A DNA stretch of 64,000 nucleotides from Pyrus communis (GCF_963583255.1 NC_084808.1:11307501-11371500); one strand, 5' to 3'. Counted from the first letter of the stretch, positions 10,113 through 19,870 are shown. Numbers and translations: made by a program. Notes: generated by a model from the sequence alone, not told the origin.

Positions 10113-11881
10113 TTTGCTAGTCCTCGAGCAAAACAAAACAAAAGAAACCAAAAACAAAACAAAACGAACAAAACACAACCTACACCTTCCAACAATCGTC
10201 TCAGATTTCCAATGCACATGACAAGTTAAAAATCATTAGTCCCATAGATTTTTAGCCATCTTTACAGTTAAGTACATTCTTAATCATAGTCACCACATAC
10301 TAGTTCACAATTAAGCATTTAAAACACATTTCGAAAGTAGTAACATGCCTTTAGAGAATTTCCTCAATTCCTTACTAGAATGCACTCTATTTTCACACAG
10401 ATTTTCTGACTACACACCCTACACTAGTTATATGTGAGAGATTGATGTAAACATGTAGACGAACACTCACATATGTTATAATAAGGAAAGCATTTTCTGG
10501 AGTTAATAAGCATGTTTAGATATGATCTCATGAATGAAATGCTACTACTTAGACGCGAGAACCAGTGACACCATAAGCTCATACCAAGTTCAAACTCCAC
10601 AATTGAAATACATAACACTCAAGATAGAAGTCAAGGGTTGTAACGGGGCTAAAGGTGTTTGGCTAACAAAGAAAGGTGAAGGATAAACAAACATTCTTAA
10701 AGCAATAGTGAGCAAAGTATTTGAATTAGGCACTTAGAATTCCCTTTAGAACGCAAAAATCAACTTTGAACACCCAAGGGAAAGTCACACAAAACTTAGG
10801 GCCATATTCAACTTTTTGGACCCTTTCTTCAACCATCAACGCTCGTGAGTTCATTCTTACTTATTTTCACTCCTTTTTTTTTTTTTTTTTTTTTTTTTTT
10901 TCTTCTTCTTTTTCTTTTGAATCTTGAAACATACATATAAACGTAAGAACAAACTTTTACTCCCCCACACTCATTTTCTTGCATAATGTAACTCAAAAGG
11001 AATTCATTTAAGTCATGCTCACTATACTTTAAGAACAAGGGTATAGGAAAGTCCTACACTAAGCTAGGTAAGGGAAATGTGGGAAAACAAAGAATAAAAG
11101 CTAAACAAGGCTCAACGGGGTTAAAACTTACAACAAATACGAAGTATGGGAAGTAAGTTTATTTGGCTATGGTGGTGGTCACTACACAACTTCTTCTTGA
11201 ATATGTGTTATGCAAATCAATAACATGCTTTGAATGAAAAGGGCATGAGTTCTAGCATTTGGAACTATATGATGAAACGCCTTCTAAGTAGTAACCAAGC
11301 AAAGAATAATGAGATCATGCAACGACTTTAGAAAACAAGAAATCACAGATTATACTCTCCAAAGAACGTTATAGGTTCAAGTCTCTCAGGGTTGTAGCGT
11401 TTGTTTGAGTTCCTTCCTTCAAGCATGTTACAAAAACGAATTTTTTTCTTTTATGATTGCATGTGAAGTCATACATTATAACCATAACCAAGCATATACC
11501 AAGAGTAAATCAAACTTTTCTCTATGTTTATAACTCTTTTTAACAGTCATGCAATTACAAACCAAATCCTTATCATTGTGTTGGAAGGTATCCTAAGACA
11601 CAAACACACAAAAACGACTCAAAACACTCTTTTTAGGCTTTTTAAAACACGTTTTTCAAATTTTTATGTGATTTTCGGAGTTATAAAAACAAAACATACT
11701 AAAACACTCTAAAACAACTTAAAAACACCTTAAAACAGCAAGGAACAACATTTGAAGTTATAAAAACAAAACATACTAAAACACTCTAAAACAACTTAAA
11801 AACACCTTAAAACAGCAAGGAACAACATTTGAAGTTATGGGTGATAAAATCCCACGAATTTGCATTAAATATACTTAGTTA
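10113..11881. other. E1 3' non-coding region between two purine tracts
   Basis: No ORF is conserved between E1, E2 and E3 here, although the DNA aligns throughout. It includes a 28-base T run (10874-10901) where E2 and E3 have TTTC-type repeats, and a local tandem duplication of a segment ending ACATTTGAAGTTAT (near 11691-11755 and 11756-11837). It probably forms the 3' untranslated part of the element RNA. Confidence 0.6.
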
Positions 11882-11900
11882 CCCCCCCACACTTAAATCA
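11882..11900 (-). other. Internal PPT-like tract of E1
   Basis: On the minus strand ATTTAAGTGTGGGGGGG follows ATTGAGGACAATGTTTG, a combination I associate with the end of the coding part of Athila/Tat elements. It lies about 1.8 kb before the LTR and resembles the tract next to the LTR. E2 (29761) and E3 (50787) keep it with longer G runs. Confidence 0.55.
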
Positions 11901-12329
11901 AACATTGTCCTCAATGTTTTAAGTATAGATTCACACAAAACATAAGTAAACACACAAAAAACATTTAAACATACTAAACATGGCAGAATGTAATTAACAA
12001 AGAGAAGAGTTTAGGGACGCAAATCTGGTTATGGAGTGTAAATTCCGTCTTCTCTTTGTTGATTGCATTGAGGCTTGATCTGGATGATTCCATAGGCTTA
12101 CTCTCGAACTGGTTGCCGCCCATCGTTGATTTTCCTTTGTGCTACTCTTGATCTGGGCGGCAGGATTCTTTTGGTCTTCCCCGAAGGTCTGAGCTTACTC
12201 CTTTGGTCTGTTTCTTTGTTCAATCTTTCCAATTCGTATTGAAAAGGGTTGGAGGATAACTCAGCCTAAGTTTGTCTCCACATGCTTCAATGTATCATTT
12301 TCACTTGCCTTACTCGCTCTCTTTTGCAG

Positions 12330-12391
12330 AAGTGGTCCCTTCTCTGGAAGTGTATCAACCGTTGAAGATGACTACTCGAGAGCAACGCTAG
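12330..12391 (+). other. Exon-like segment upstream of antisense ORF (E1)
   Basis: A 62-nt segment is flanked by an acceptor-like CTCTTTTGCAG and a donor-like CTAG followed by GTAAGC. E2 (30265-30326) and E3 (51207-51268) have the same 62-nt length with both signals. It is on the strand of the antisense ORF, about 0.9 kb upstream of its ATG, and could be a 5' untranslated exon. Splicing is an inference. Confidence 0.4.
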
Positions 12392-12889
12392 GTAAGCAAT
12401 CAGGAACAGATTCCAGGCAGTTGGCTCCAGATCGGAAGACTGACTCCAAGTGCCGGCTGATTGCTTCTTTCACTTTGCCATGCGAGTAAGAACAAGGACA
12501 AAGAAAAGGACAGGGAAAGAGCATGATATGAGATACTTTTGCTTTAGACCTTTTTGATATGAGATACCTTTGCTTTTGAAGAAACGGCAAATGAAGCAGC
12601 ATATGTATTTGTTGTGGTTGTCTCCACATGCTTCGATCGACCGTTTCCTTCTGCCTCATTTGTACTCCTGGTTTCTGGTATCTTCTTTGGGGGAGAAAAA
12701 ATTGAGTATTTCAAGAGGCTTTGCTGGGAGTGCGCCCTCAGAGGTGAGGGAGAGTTGGACATTTTCTTCAGGTTTTCCTTGCCATAAAAACGAAGGTCGA
12801 CATATATAGAGATAATAGCAAGTGGTGGTACTGTTCTTTTACCCTTGTCGACATACGTTTTGATCCCGCAAATCCGGCTTTTTGAAATA

Positions 12890-13170
12890 GTGACGCCTCT
12901 TCGATTTCTGAGCAGGCGCCCCTTCGATTTCTGAACGACGCCCCTTTGCTTTCTGAACGACACGTAGTAGTGCGTATGCGGCTCCTTTTGACAAAGCTGC
13001 ACGTGTTTTCTGAAAAGCAGAGAAAGCGTCGCTGAACTTTGCGCTTGTCGGCTAAAGATGTGTAGTTGCGATGATGGCCTCCACGTGTTGTCTGAAAAGA
13101 AGAAATCTTTTGACAAAGTTGAACGCGCCTTCTGAAAAGCCGAGAAAGCGTCGCCTAAATTACGCCGGAA
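12890..13170 (+). promoter_or_regulatory. Promoter-like repeats upstream of antisense ORF (E1)
   Basis: Several imperfect units around GCCCCTTCGATTTCTGA lie at about 12893-12960. Two longer units follow, each with TTTTGACAAAG, a CACGTG or CGCG core, TTCTGAAAAGC and GAGAAAGCGTCGC (about 12987-13055 and 13105-13165). TTGAC and CACGTG are known plant cores for WRKY and bZIP/bHLH factors. E2 and E3 have related arrays. The promoter role is inferred from position. Confidence 0.45.
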
Positions 13171-13329
13171 ATTCCGGCTTTTTGAATTGGTTGACGCGTC
13201 GCCTTGGCTTTTTTTATTGAGCTATCGATCACCACAACAAACACACTCTGAAGATTTCCCATTCTTGAAAATCGACTCCGGCCCTTTGAAATTTAACTCC
13301 ATCCCTTCTCTTTGAACACTTTTGAAAAA

Positions 13330-14001
13330 ATGGCAAACTCATCGAACCTTAGCTTGGAATTGAGCCTTAGCAGTGATACGGGCGCGCCGCGTCAAGGTAA
13401 CGTATGGCGCCCTTCTTTCTTTTCTTCTAACGGTCCTCTCACAGGTGAAGACTCCGTGATGCAGGACGCCACAATAGCTACAATAGTAGCTAGGAACCTC
13501 CTCACTCCAAAAGATAGTAGGCTGCTGTCAGGACGGTCCGATGAGTTGGCCGTTCAAGAGTCCCTCGCACTTAGTGTTCAGTGTGCGAGTTCTGTGTCCA
13601 ACATGGGCCAACGCCTGCTTGCCCGCTCCCGTCAGGTGGAATCATTGATGGCAGAGGTGGAAAGTCTCAAGCAGGAGATCCAGCAGCTTAAGTATGAGAA
13701 TAGAAGTTTGCATGTGCTTGCAAATAACTATTCGTCGGGCATGAAGAGGAAGCTTGATGAGCTGCAAGAATCTGAGGGTCGAATTCACAATGACCGTCAA
13801 AGGCTTGCATCTTATCTCCAGAGGCACCTTTTTCCTGGGTCATCCAGCGCTTGGCCAAGTATTGAGGCCTGGAATGCTCTAGCTCCGATGCCTCCCGCTC
13901 CGATGGCTTCTGCTCCGATGCCTCCCGCTTCTATGCCTCCCGCTTCTGCGCCTTCCGCTTCTGCGCCTCGTAGTGGGGCTTCACGTAAACAACCTTTGTG
14001 A
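13330..14001 (+). CDS. Antisense coiled-coil protein of the element (E1 copy, intact)
   Basis: The ORF lies on the strand opposite to the element's own genes. I chose the ATG of MANSSNLSLELSLSSD because E2 and E3 share it; an in-frame ATG 18 bases upstream is less conserved. The product is 223 residues: a Ser/Leu-rich start, a conserved middle (ARNLLTPKDSRLLS; SNMGQRLLARSRQVESL), a coiled coil at about residues 95-165 with heptads of Leu/Val (MAEVESLKQEIQQLKYENRSL), and a Pro/Met/Ala-rich repetitive tail ending GASRKQPL. No enzymatic motif, signal peptide or membrane segment is seen. Extra antisense ORFs are known in Tat-lineage elements; function is unknown. It ends 69 bp from the gag-like ORF, tail to tail. 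Confidence 0.72.
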   Translation: MANSSNLSLELSLSSDTGAPRQGNVWRPSFFSSNGPLTGEDSVMQDATIATIVARNLLTPKDSRLLSGRSDELAVQESLALSVQCASSVSNMGQRLLARSRQVESLMAEVESLKQEIQQLKYENRSLHVLANNYSSGMKRKLDELQESEGRIHNDRQRLASYLQRHLFPGSSSAWPSIEAWNALAPMPPAPMASAPMPPASMPPASAPSASAPRSGASRKQPL

Positions 14002-14027
14002 AGCTCCACCTTTCTCCATGTTTAGTA

Positions 14028-14029
<2 letters not shown>

Positions 14030-14058
<29 letters not shown>
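14030..14058 (+). repeat. T tract between convergent ORFs (E1)
   Basis: A run of 29 T just after the antisense ORF stop, filling much of the 69-bp gap before the end of the gag-like ORF. E2 (about 31911-31921) and E3 (about 55020-55046) have shorter T-rich tracts at the same place. Confidence 0.7.
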
Positions 14059-14061
<3 letters not shown>

Positions 14062-14070
14062 TAAATAAAA

Positions 14071-15405
14071 TCAAACGGCATGGAATTTATCTTTGAATGG
14101 GCGGTGATACTTGAAATGATCCGGTAATAGTTTAAATTCCAGATTGGGTGCCTGAATCATTAACCACATGTTAGTATAAAAGAAAATTGAAATTCGGGGA
14201 GGCGGCTTACCTGTGTGCTCCAAAATGAACTCCAGAATAAACACCCCTTCGAAAGTTATGACTTGTCCCGTGTCATAAAATCCAACTTCCTTGGGAATTG
14301 TGGTTTCAAATATGTCCTCTTTGATGCCTTCTACATCTTCTCCAGCCACTACCTTCTCTTGAATCATTCTTCTTGGTGTACAAAGTCCTTTGAAGAATTC
14401 AACACCATCTAAAACTTGCTGTGTTGCACCAAGAATTTGAATAGCATTTTGCTCCTTTGGGAAGGCTTCCACGATGTCCTTTTTACTCTCTTCTTGGTTG
14501 GGAATCAAAAACCTGCTAGGAAAAGGGACATTGGGTGGAATAACATCAGAATAACATGGAATTGGGACGTCCTTACTGGTGGTGGGTGGTTTAGAGGGCT
14601 TAGGGGGCTGCGGCAAGGGTTGTTCTACCCTTGCCGTGTGCATGTCTTCTTCCTCCTCCTCAATTAGCAGCTCTTCATCCACTTCTAGGCTATGTTTGGA
14701 CATTTTTAGGTCAGCTCCAACCTCCATAGCACTTCCCAAAGTGATAGCATTATGGATTTCAAAATCTTCCTTCGAGTTTTCAATAGTTGAGTTGGAGAGT
14801 TCACTTTGCTCTTGAATTTGTTTCATGAACTCCATAATCTGCCCAAATTGTTCGTCCAATTTACCCAACTTCTTGTCTTGATTTTGTTCGTCCTGCGTCA
14901 AAGAGGTTAGTAATTGAAATTTTTTATCATTATCCATGGACATACTTGAACTTGATTGGAATTGTTGTGGGGGAGGTTGTGGTGGCTGCATAGGTGTTGT
15001 ATTGAACTCCTCATATGGTTGCCAATATGCTTCTTGTTGAGCCTCCTTGGCTTGATTTTGTGACCCCTGCGCCAAAGAATTTATTTCATTAAGAATTTGA
15101 ATATAATCTATTGGCGAACTTGAATTTAATTGAGCATATTGCATATGAAGTTGTGGTGGCTGCATAGGTCTTGAATAGAACTCCTCATATGGTTGCCAAT
15201 ATGCTTCACGTTGAACTTGTTGATCTTCCCACCATATAGAGTTTGAATGATCCCTCCAATCTCTTTGTGGACATTGATTGGCTTGAAATCCTTGCCTATA
15301 TGAAGCACCAAATGTAGGGACACTCTGCATTGTGGTCCTTTCGGCATACGGCAACAATTTAGAAGTAAGATTTGCCAATTGAGCTTGAATGCTAGCAAAA
15401 TCCAT
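14071..15405 (-). CDS. Reduced gag-like protein of E1 (444 aa)
   Basis: An uninterrupted ORF starting about 160 bp after the primer site. It corresponds to the linker part of the E2/E3 gag-pro: the remnants NQCPQRDW, NAITLGSAMEVGA, ARVEQPLPQPP, VIPPNVPFPSRF and LCTPRRMIQE align with those proteins. The N-terminal gag domain, a complete zinc knuckle and the protease active site are missing. An internal duplication is visible (EAYWQPYEEF with MQPPQ, twice). The C-terminus ends LPDHFKYHRPFKDKF, which resembles a piece downstream of protease in E2/E3. It is rich in Gln and Glu and probably partly disordered. It could bind RNA or a helper Gag, or merely hold packaging sequence. Confidence 0.65.
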   Translation of the reverse strand: MDFASIQAQLANLTSKLLPYAERTTMQSVPTFGASYRQGFQANQCPQRDWRDHSNSIWWEDQQVQREAYWQPYEEFYSRPMQPPQLHMQYAQLNSSSPIDYIQILNEINSLAQGSQNQAKEAQQEAYWQPYEEFNTTPMQPPQPPPQQFQSSSSMSMDNDKKFQLLTSLTQDEQNQDKKLGKLDEQFGQIMEFMKQIQEQSELSNSTIENSKEDFEIHNAITLGSAMEVGADLKMSKHSLEVDEELLIEEEEEDMHTARVEQPLPQPPKPSKPPTTSKDVPIPCYSDVIPPNVPFPSRFLIPNQEESKKDIVEAFPKEQNAIQILGATQQVLDGVEFFKGLCTPRRMIQEKVVAGEDVEGIKEDIFETTIPKEVGFYDTGQVITFEGVFILEFILEHTGKPPPRISIFFYTNMWLMIQAPNLEFKLLPDHFKYHRPFKDKFHAV

Positions 15406-15545
15406 ATCTTACTTCTCTAGTACCTAAAATCAAAGAAAGAGAACTAAATCAAATATCAAAAGTAACAACAAACAAAGAAAACAACACTAAGTTAGAAACT
15501 AAAACGAAAACAACTAAACCAAAAAAAAGAGAAAAGAACCAAGGG

Positions 15546-15563
15546 ATTAGCAAAGTTGCTAAT
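15546..15563 (-). repeat. Stem-loop next to primer site (E1)
   Basis: ATTAGCAA and TTGCTAAT form a perfect 8-bp inverted repeat with a 2-base centre, immediately downstream of the primer site in the transcript sense. E2 has the identical repeat at 34831-34848. Confidence 0.7.
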
Positions 15564-15580
15564 CCCCGGCAACGGCGCTA
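15564..15580 (-). other. Primer-binding site of E1 (tRNA-Asp type)
   Basis: On the minus strand TAGCGCCGTTGCCGGGG, one base from the exact complement of the plant tRNA-Asp 3' end (TGGCGCCGTTGCCGGGGA). Five bases (AATTT) separate it from the LTR. This primer is typical of Athila-type elements. Confidence 0.85.
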
Positions 15581-15585
15581 AAATT

Positions 15586-17458
15586 TGATGCGAGATTTAT
15601 ACGCGCACAAATTAAACCCTCTTTTTGTCAAATTGTAGTATAAGTATAAGTAGGGATCGTTCTGGACCGGGGATTAGGAGGGATTGCAAATCTCTTGGAA
15701 ACTGACTCAAAAACGTAAAATAAAGTTTAAAACACTAAAACAAACCAAAAACAAAAAAAATACTTTAAAACATAAACGAAACAGATTCTAAGCACTAAAG
15801 AACAGGAAAGTAAAGGGGGGGTTTGATTTGACGAAATTAGCTAAATTGCACAAATTGTAATTAAAGGCAAAACATAAATATAAATGTGATGAAAATATGG
15901 ATGATGGAATAGCCAAGGGGTTCTTCTCCACACATGTTACTCTTGCATACAAGATTGATTCTCAGTTGGTCTTTCGATAAATTATGAAACTCAACGCCCC
16001 GGGTTAATTAGGTCCGCTTAAATTAACCGTCAAGTTTTCCTTAAGTTAATGAATTGGATGGGTTAGCGCAACGCAATTCACCACATTCTCCAAAAGTCCT
16101 TTACGTGAACAGCACAATAAAGATACAATCAAAGATCATTAAGCATTATGAAAACTATAAGTGTTGACGAGGCATTCGTTACTATGATGAGCATGAAACT
16201 CGTGCCAAGAATTCATTTAACGCGATTGTTTATAAGCAACCTCCACTACTTGTGAATATAAGTTCATAACGATTAGGTGAAATTCACTTATATTCTAGCG
16301 TCATATTTATGCATGAAAATTAAGCGCGCATTCTTAATAAACATTCATAAATAAGTTATCAATCAAATGGTTAAACAAATTGAATCCACAACTTATGAAA
16401 TTCCAACGAAAGTTAATCAATTCATATTGCAAATATAAACATAGTTTCGAATCACCCCCTAGCTAAAGGGGGATTAGTTCCTCATTACTTTGAAATCAAA
16501 GAAACACCTAAACATTCCAACAACTCAAACTTGAATTGTATGAACGTTTAGGCATTCTTCTCTTCCATTCCTCATACGTACAAAACAAAGAGAATTGAAT
16601 TTAAACTTTGAAATCAAAGAAACACCTAAACATTCCAACAACTCAAACTTGAATTGTATGAACGTTTAGGCCCTCTTATCTTCCTCGTTGTTGTAGCACA
16701 AGGTCTAAGGTGAGGTTTGGGGAATTATGGAAATGGATGAGGAATGGTGGAATGGGGACTCACGGTTTGGATTCTAAGGGGAAGATGGGAAGCTCACGGC
16801 TAGGGAATAATGGAAGTGTTTGAGGGGTGTTGTGTTGTGAATGAGATGTCCATGAATGAATGAATGCAAGGGTATTTATAGGAGTAGTGGAGGGAACATA
16901 TGGCTATGTCATTTGTAGGTGAAGTAGGTGGATGTTGTAGGTGAAGTAGGTGGATGTTGTAGGTGAAGTAGGTGGATGTTGTAGGTGATTATGAGTGATA
17001 AGTGATAAGTGTATGATATGATAAGTGGTGAATGATAAGTGATAAGTGGTGATGATATGTGATAAGTAATGAGTGGTGATGATAAGTATGGAGCATGTGA
17101 ATTAACTAATGAAGGAAATACATGTGCAGTGACAATGTGTTAGAATGGATGTGTGTTATGCATGGCATGATTGGGATTAGGAAAGGTTTTAAATGTCCTA
17201 AAACTAAAGAGAACAAGGTTCCAACACTTTGGTCTTCAATTAGGTCTTCAATTTCGTCCAACACTTTGGCTCCAAGCATAAGCTATCCATCCTTAGCCCA
17301 AAAGTGCTCCAAAAGTCTCCAAAATGCATCTTTTTGCTCCTTTAGCCCTTTGGACCTATAAACACACGAAAATAGCTTAAAGTACTAAAATAACTAAAGA
17401 AACATAACGTAAATGCACGAGAACAAGCCATTTAAGTCGCATGAATATGCTCCTATCA
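15586..17458 (-). repeat. 5' LTR of E1 (1873 bp)
   Basis: It is the right-hand, hence 5', LTR of the minus-strand element. It is 22 bp longer than the other LTR because it holds three units, not two, of a 22-bp repeat (16915-16980). It has a TATA box at 16873-16881 and stem-loops at 16507-16552 and 16625-16670. The few other differences include positions near 15638, 15678, 15872 and 17119-17141. Confidence 0.95.
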
Positions 17459-17463
17459 CCGAG
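17459..17463. repeat. Target-site duplication of E1, right (CCGAG)
   Basis: Exact copy of 8238-8242. The E0 leader resumes after it. Confidence 0.93.
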
Positions 17464-18229
17464 CCACTCAAGCTTGACGTGAGCCCAACGCGTTGCCAAG
17501 CCAAGCCCTAGCCTTGCACCCACATGAACCACAAGCTGAGCAGCCCACTCCCGTGGCCCAGCCTGCTCCCGTGGCCTTCCAAGCAGCCTAAATCAGTCTA
17601 AAATTAGTTCAACCGTCCCGACTTCAAATTTCTAGGCCTACGATTGAACCAAGGGCATTTTCACCACATTTCTCCGCGGATTTAACATTTCACAACTCAA
17701 ATCTCGCGCCCGGAGTTTACCACACTTCCATTCCTTAAGGAGACGCATTTCTTCTAAGCTTTTCGAATCCGAATGGCAAACAACACTTGTCTTAACAAGT
17801 CATAGAGTTGCCTTTGCACAACAGATAACCTTGGTGAATCAGCTTTTACCAGCCACAAATTGAGGGTTCGGGCAATGTACACTCCCGATAGGGCCCCCAA
17901 GATAGCGTAAACTCCTGTCTTAGTGCACGGAGGAGCATGCACTCTCGACTAGGCCCGCGAACAAACATACACTCAAGGTTGGGGCCACACTCTGAGAATC
18001 AACATGAGCAGCCTTCCAGACAAAGCATTCATTCGCGGCTAGGCCCGCAAGGAGCATCATTCACATCACATCGGAGTAGGCAACATAACAGATGGAAAAA
18101 ATCAGTCATTCAATCCGGCTCAAGTTTAACTGGTAGCCTGTGAAGAATTCCCTCTTCTGCTATAAATTAACCACATGCACCACTGCCGTGGCATAAACGA
18201 GCTGAGCAAGTACAAGAGTAGCCTAGACC
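17464..18229 (+). other. E0 leader, right part
   Basis: Continues the leader interrupted by E1 (left part 7862-8242). No open frame. At about 17870-18050 it holds imperfect copies of a roughly 45-bp unit around CACTC and CTAGGCCCGC, a degenerate tandem array. Both leader parts are rich in GGCCCA/AGCCCA words. Confidence 0.55.
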
Positions 18230-19440
18230 ACTATGTCAAGATCGAGGGCAGCCGAGAGCTCCGCTACCTCAACAAAGGCAGATTCAGGAAGAGGTAGAGA
18301 GTCTCTTAAATGGGCAATTGTGCGATTTCTAATGCAACAAAGTCGCCGATGAAGCATTACAATGGGATATGACGAACATGAGCAGGTAATCCTTCATGGA
18401 CGAGATCGCGCAGGCAGATTCTCCACGTAAGTTTAGCATGCCACATTTCATATCTTTCAAATGAGATGGAAATCTGGAAAGGCACTTGAAGCACTACCGG
18501 AGCACAATGGTCCTTTACCAAAACAACGATGCTCTTATGTGCAAGATATTCGCCACCATTTTGCAAGACGAGGAGCAAGATTGGTTCCACACCCTGCCAC
18601 CACTATCCATCCACAGTTTTGATGATCTTTCTTTGGTTTTCAGCAAAGAATACTCATCCTACCGCTCGATCAAGAAAAAGTCCAACCACTTGTTCAATGT
18701 GAAGAAGAACCCAAAAGGATCATTATGCGACTACGTGAAGAGGTTTAAAGTAGAGAATGTGATGATAGTTGAATGTGACAACTTGATACCAAGTGCAGCC
18801 TTCCAAAAAGGACTTCCAGCAAACCTCCTACTGTTTAGAGAGTTGATCATGAAAGACGATCTAACTTTGGCAAACTCTTTCGCTCTAGCAGAGAAGCATT
18901 TACTTTGGGACGAGGCCCGTCGAGTAGACAAAGTGCTTGAGTAACCTCGAAAAGAGTCGGCAATGGCTCAAAAGGAGAAGGACGGGAAGCAGTCCAGCAA
19001 AAGCAGGCAGGAGGCCAAGCGTAGGGACCAACCCACGACCAAGGAAGGCCCGACAACCAAGAACTACTCTAAGCTCTCAATCCTAATCCACCAAATCCTT
19101 TGCAACATCAAGAATGAGCCATGGTTTAAGCTGTCGAAACAATCAAAGGGAGATACTTCCAATTTAGATCACACCAAGTATTACGTATTCCACCGAGGAC
19201 CCAGTTAGACAACTGATGACTGCTACACTTGGAATAAATACTTATAGAATCTCGTGAAACAAAGCAAAGTTGACAGATACTTGGACAAGCTAGCTACGCA
19301 GCCTAGAAGGAACGTAGATGCCAATGAAGAGCTGTAAACTAAAACTATCCGGATCAATGGCATCTTCACCGAATCCGAGCACGTGGGGGCCACCAACAAC
19401 TCCAAAAAGAGGAAGATCTAGTAGGCTCTACTAGTCTCAT
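18230..19440 (+). pseudogene. gag: gag of E0, decayed
   Basis: The best preserved part is open at 18486-18944 and has the retrotransposon gag core (LQDEEQDWFHTLPP; FDDLSLVFSKEYSS; GSLCDYVKRFKVE; AFQKGLPANLL; SFALAEKHLLWDEA). Further frames continue to about 19440 with basic and Lys/Gln-rich sequence and stops. The start is not defined and upstream frames contain stops. Gag would form the particle around element RNA. Confidence 0.7.
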
Positions 19441-19469
19441 AGATCCAACCAGTTAACACCCAACCTAAA

Positions 19470-19870
19470 CCCATCGTTGGCTTCACTGAGCAGGATGTAG
19501 AAGGCATCGACTTCCCACATGACGACGCATTGGTAGTATCTGTTCAACTAGCCCATACTATAATTGACATAATGATGGTTAACAATGGAAGTGCAGTCAA
19601 CCTACTTCAACTCTCAGTAATTTAGAAGATAGGCCTGGAAAACACAATTATACGCCGAGCAGAGGTACTTACCGGATTCAACAGGCACACCTCGAATGCC
19701 ATCGGCAGCATCACACTTGGTGTGAAAACACCACCAGTTGTCTTAAAGTAGACATTCACAATCTTAAGCGACCCATCCCCCCTATAATGGGATTCTTGGG
19801 AGACCTTGGTTGATCAAGTTGGATGCCGTCAATTTCGTCAAGTATCAAAAACTCTGATTCCACATCCCAA
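19470..19870 (+). pseudogene. pol: Aspartic protease of E0, decayed
   Basis: VGFTEQDVEGIDFPHDDALVV followed by a retropepsin-like core (MMVNNGSAVNLLQLSV) where the catalytic Asp of the usual D-N-G-S is Asn. Stops interrupt it, including one near 19622. This layout is typical of Tat elements. The copy is non-functional. Confidence 0.65.

Larger units (their letters stand above)
8243..17458 (-). mobile_element. Element E1: young non-autonomous Athila-type LTR element
   Basis: Complete minus-strand element of 9216 bp with a perfect 5-bp target duplication, two nearly identical LTRs (8243-10093 and 15586-17458), a primer site matching tRNA-Asp, and a purine tract at the other end. It has no RT, RNase H or integrase. 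It carries a reduced gag-like ORF (14071-15405, minus) and an antisense coiled-coil ORF (13330-14001, plus). By eye the LTRs differ at about six bases and by one 22-bp repeat unit, so insertion was recent and enzymes came from another element. It sits in the leader of E0. Confidence 0.92.

Noticed and set aside
12372..13116. Minus-strand ORFs across the region upstream of the antisense ORF (also 30323-30943 and 51188-51610)
   Set aside because: E1 and E2 share parts of the frame, but starts, ends and length are not kept and E3 is broken. The region is better explained as upstream region of the plus-strand ORF.
13400..13450. Possible intron of about 50 bp inside the antisense ORF (GGTAACG ... 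CACAG)
   Set aside because: Too short for a plant intron and in frame in the intact copies, although the E2 stop falls inside it.
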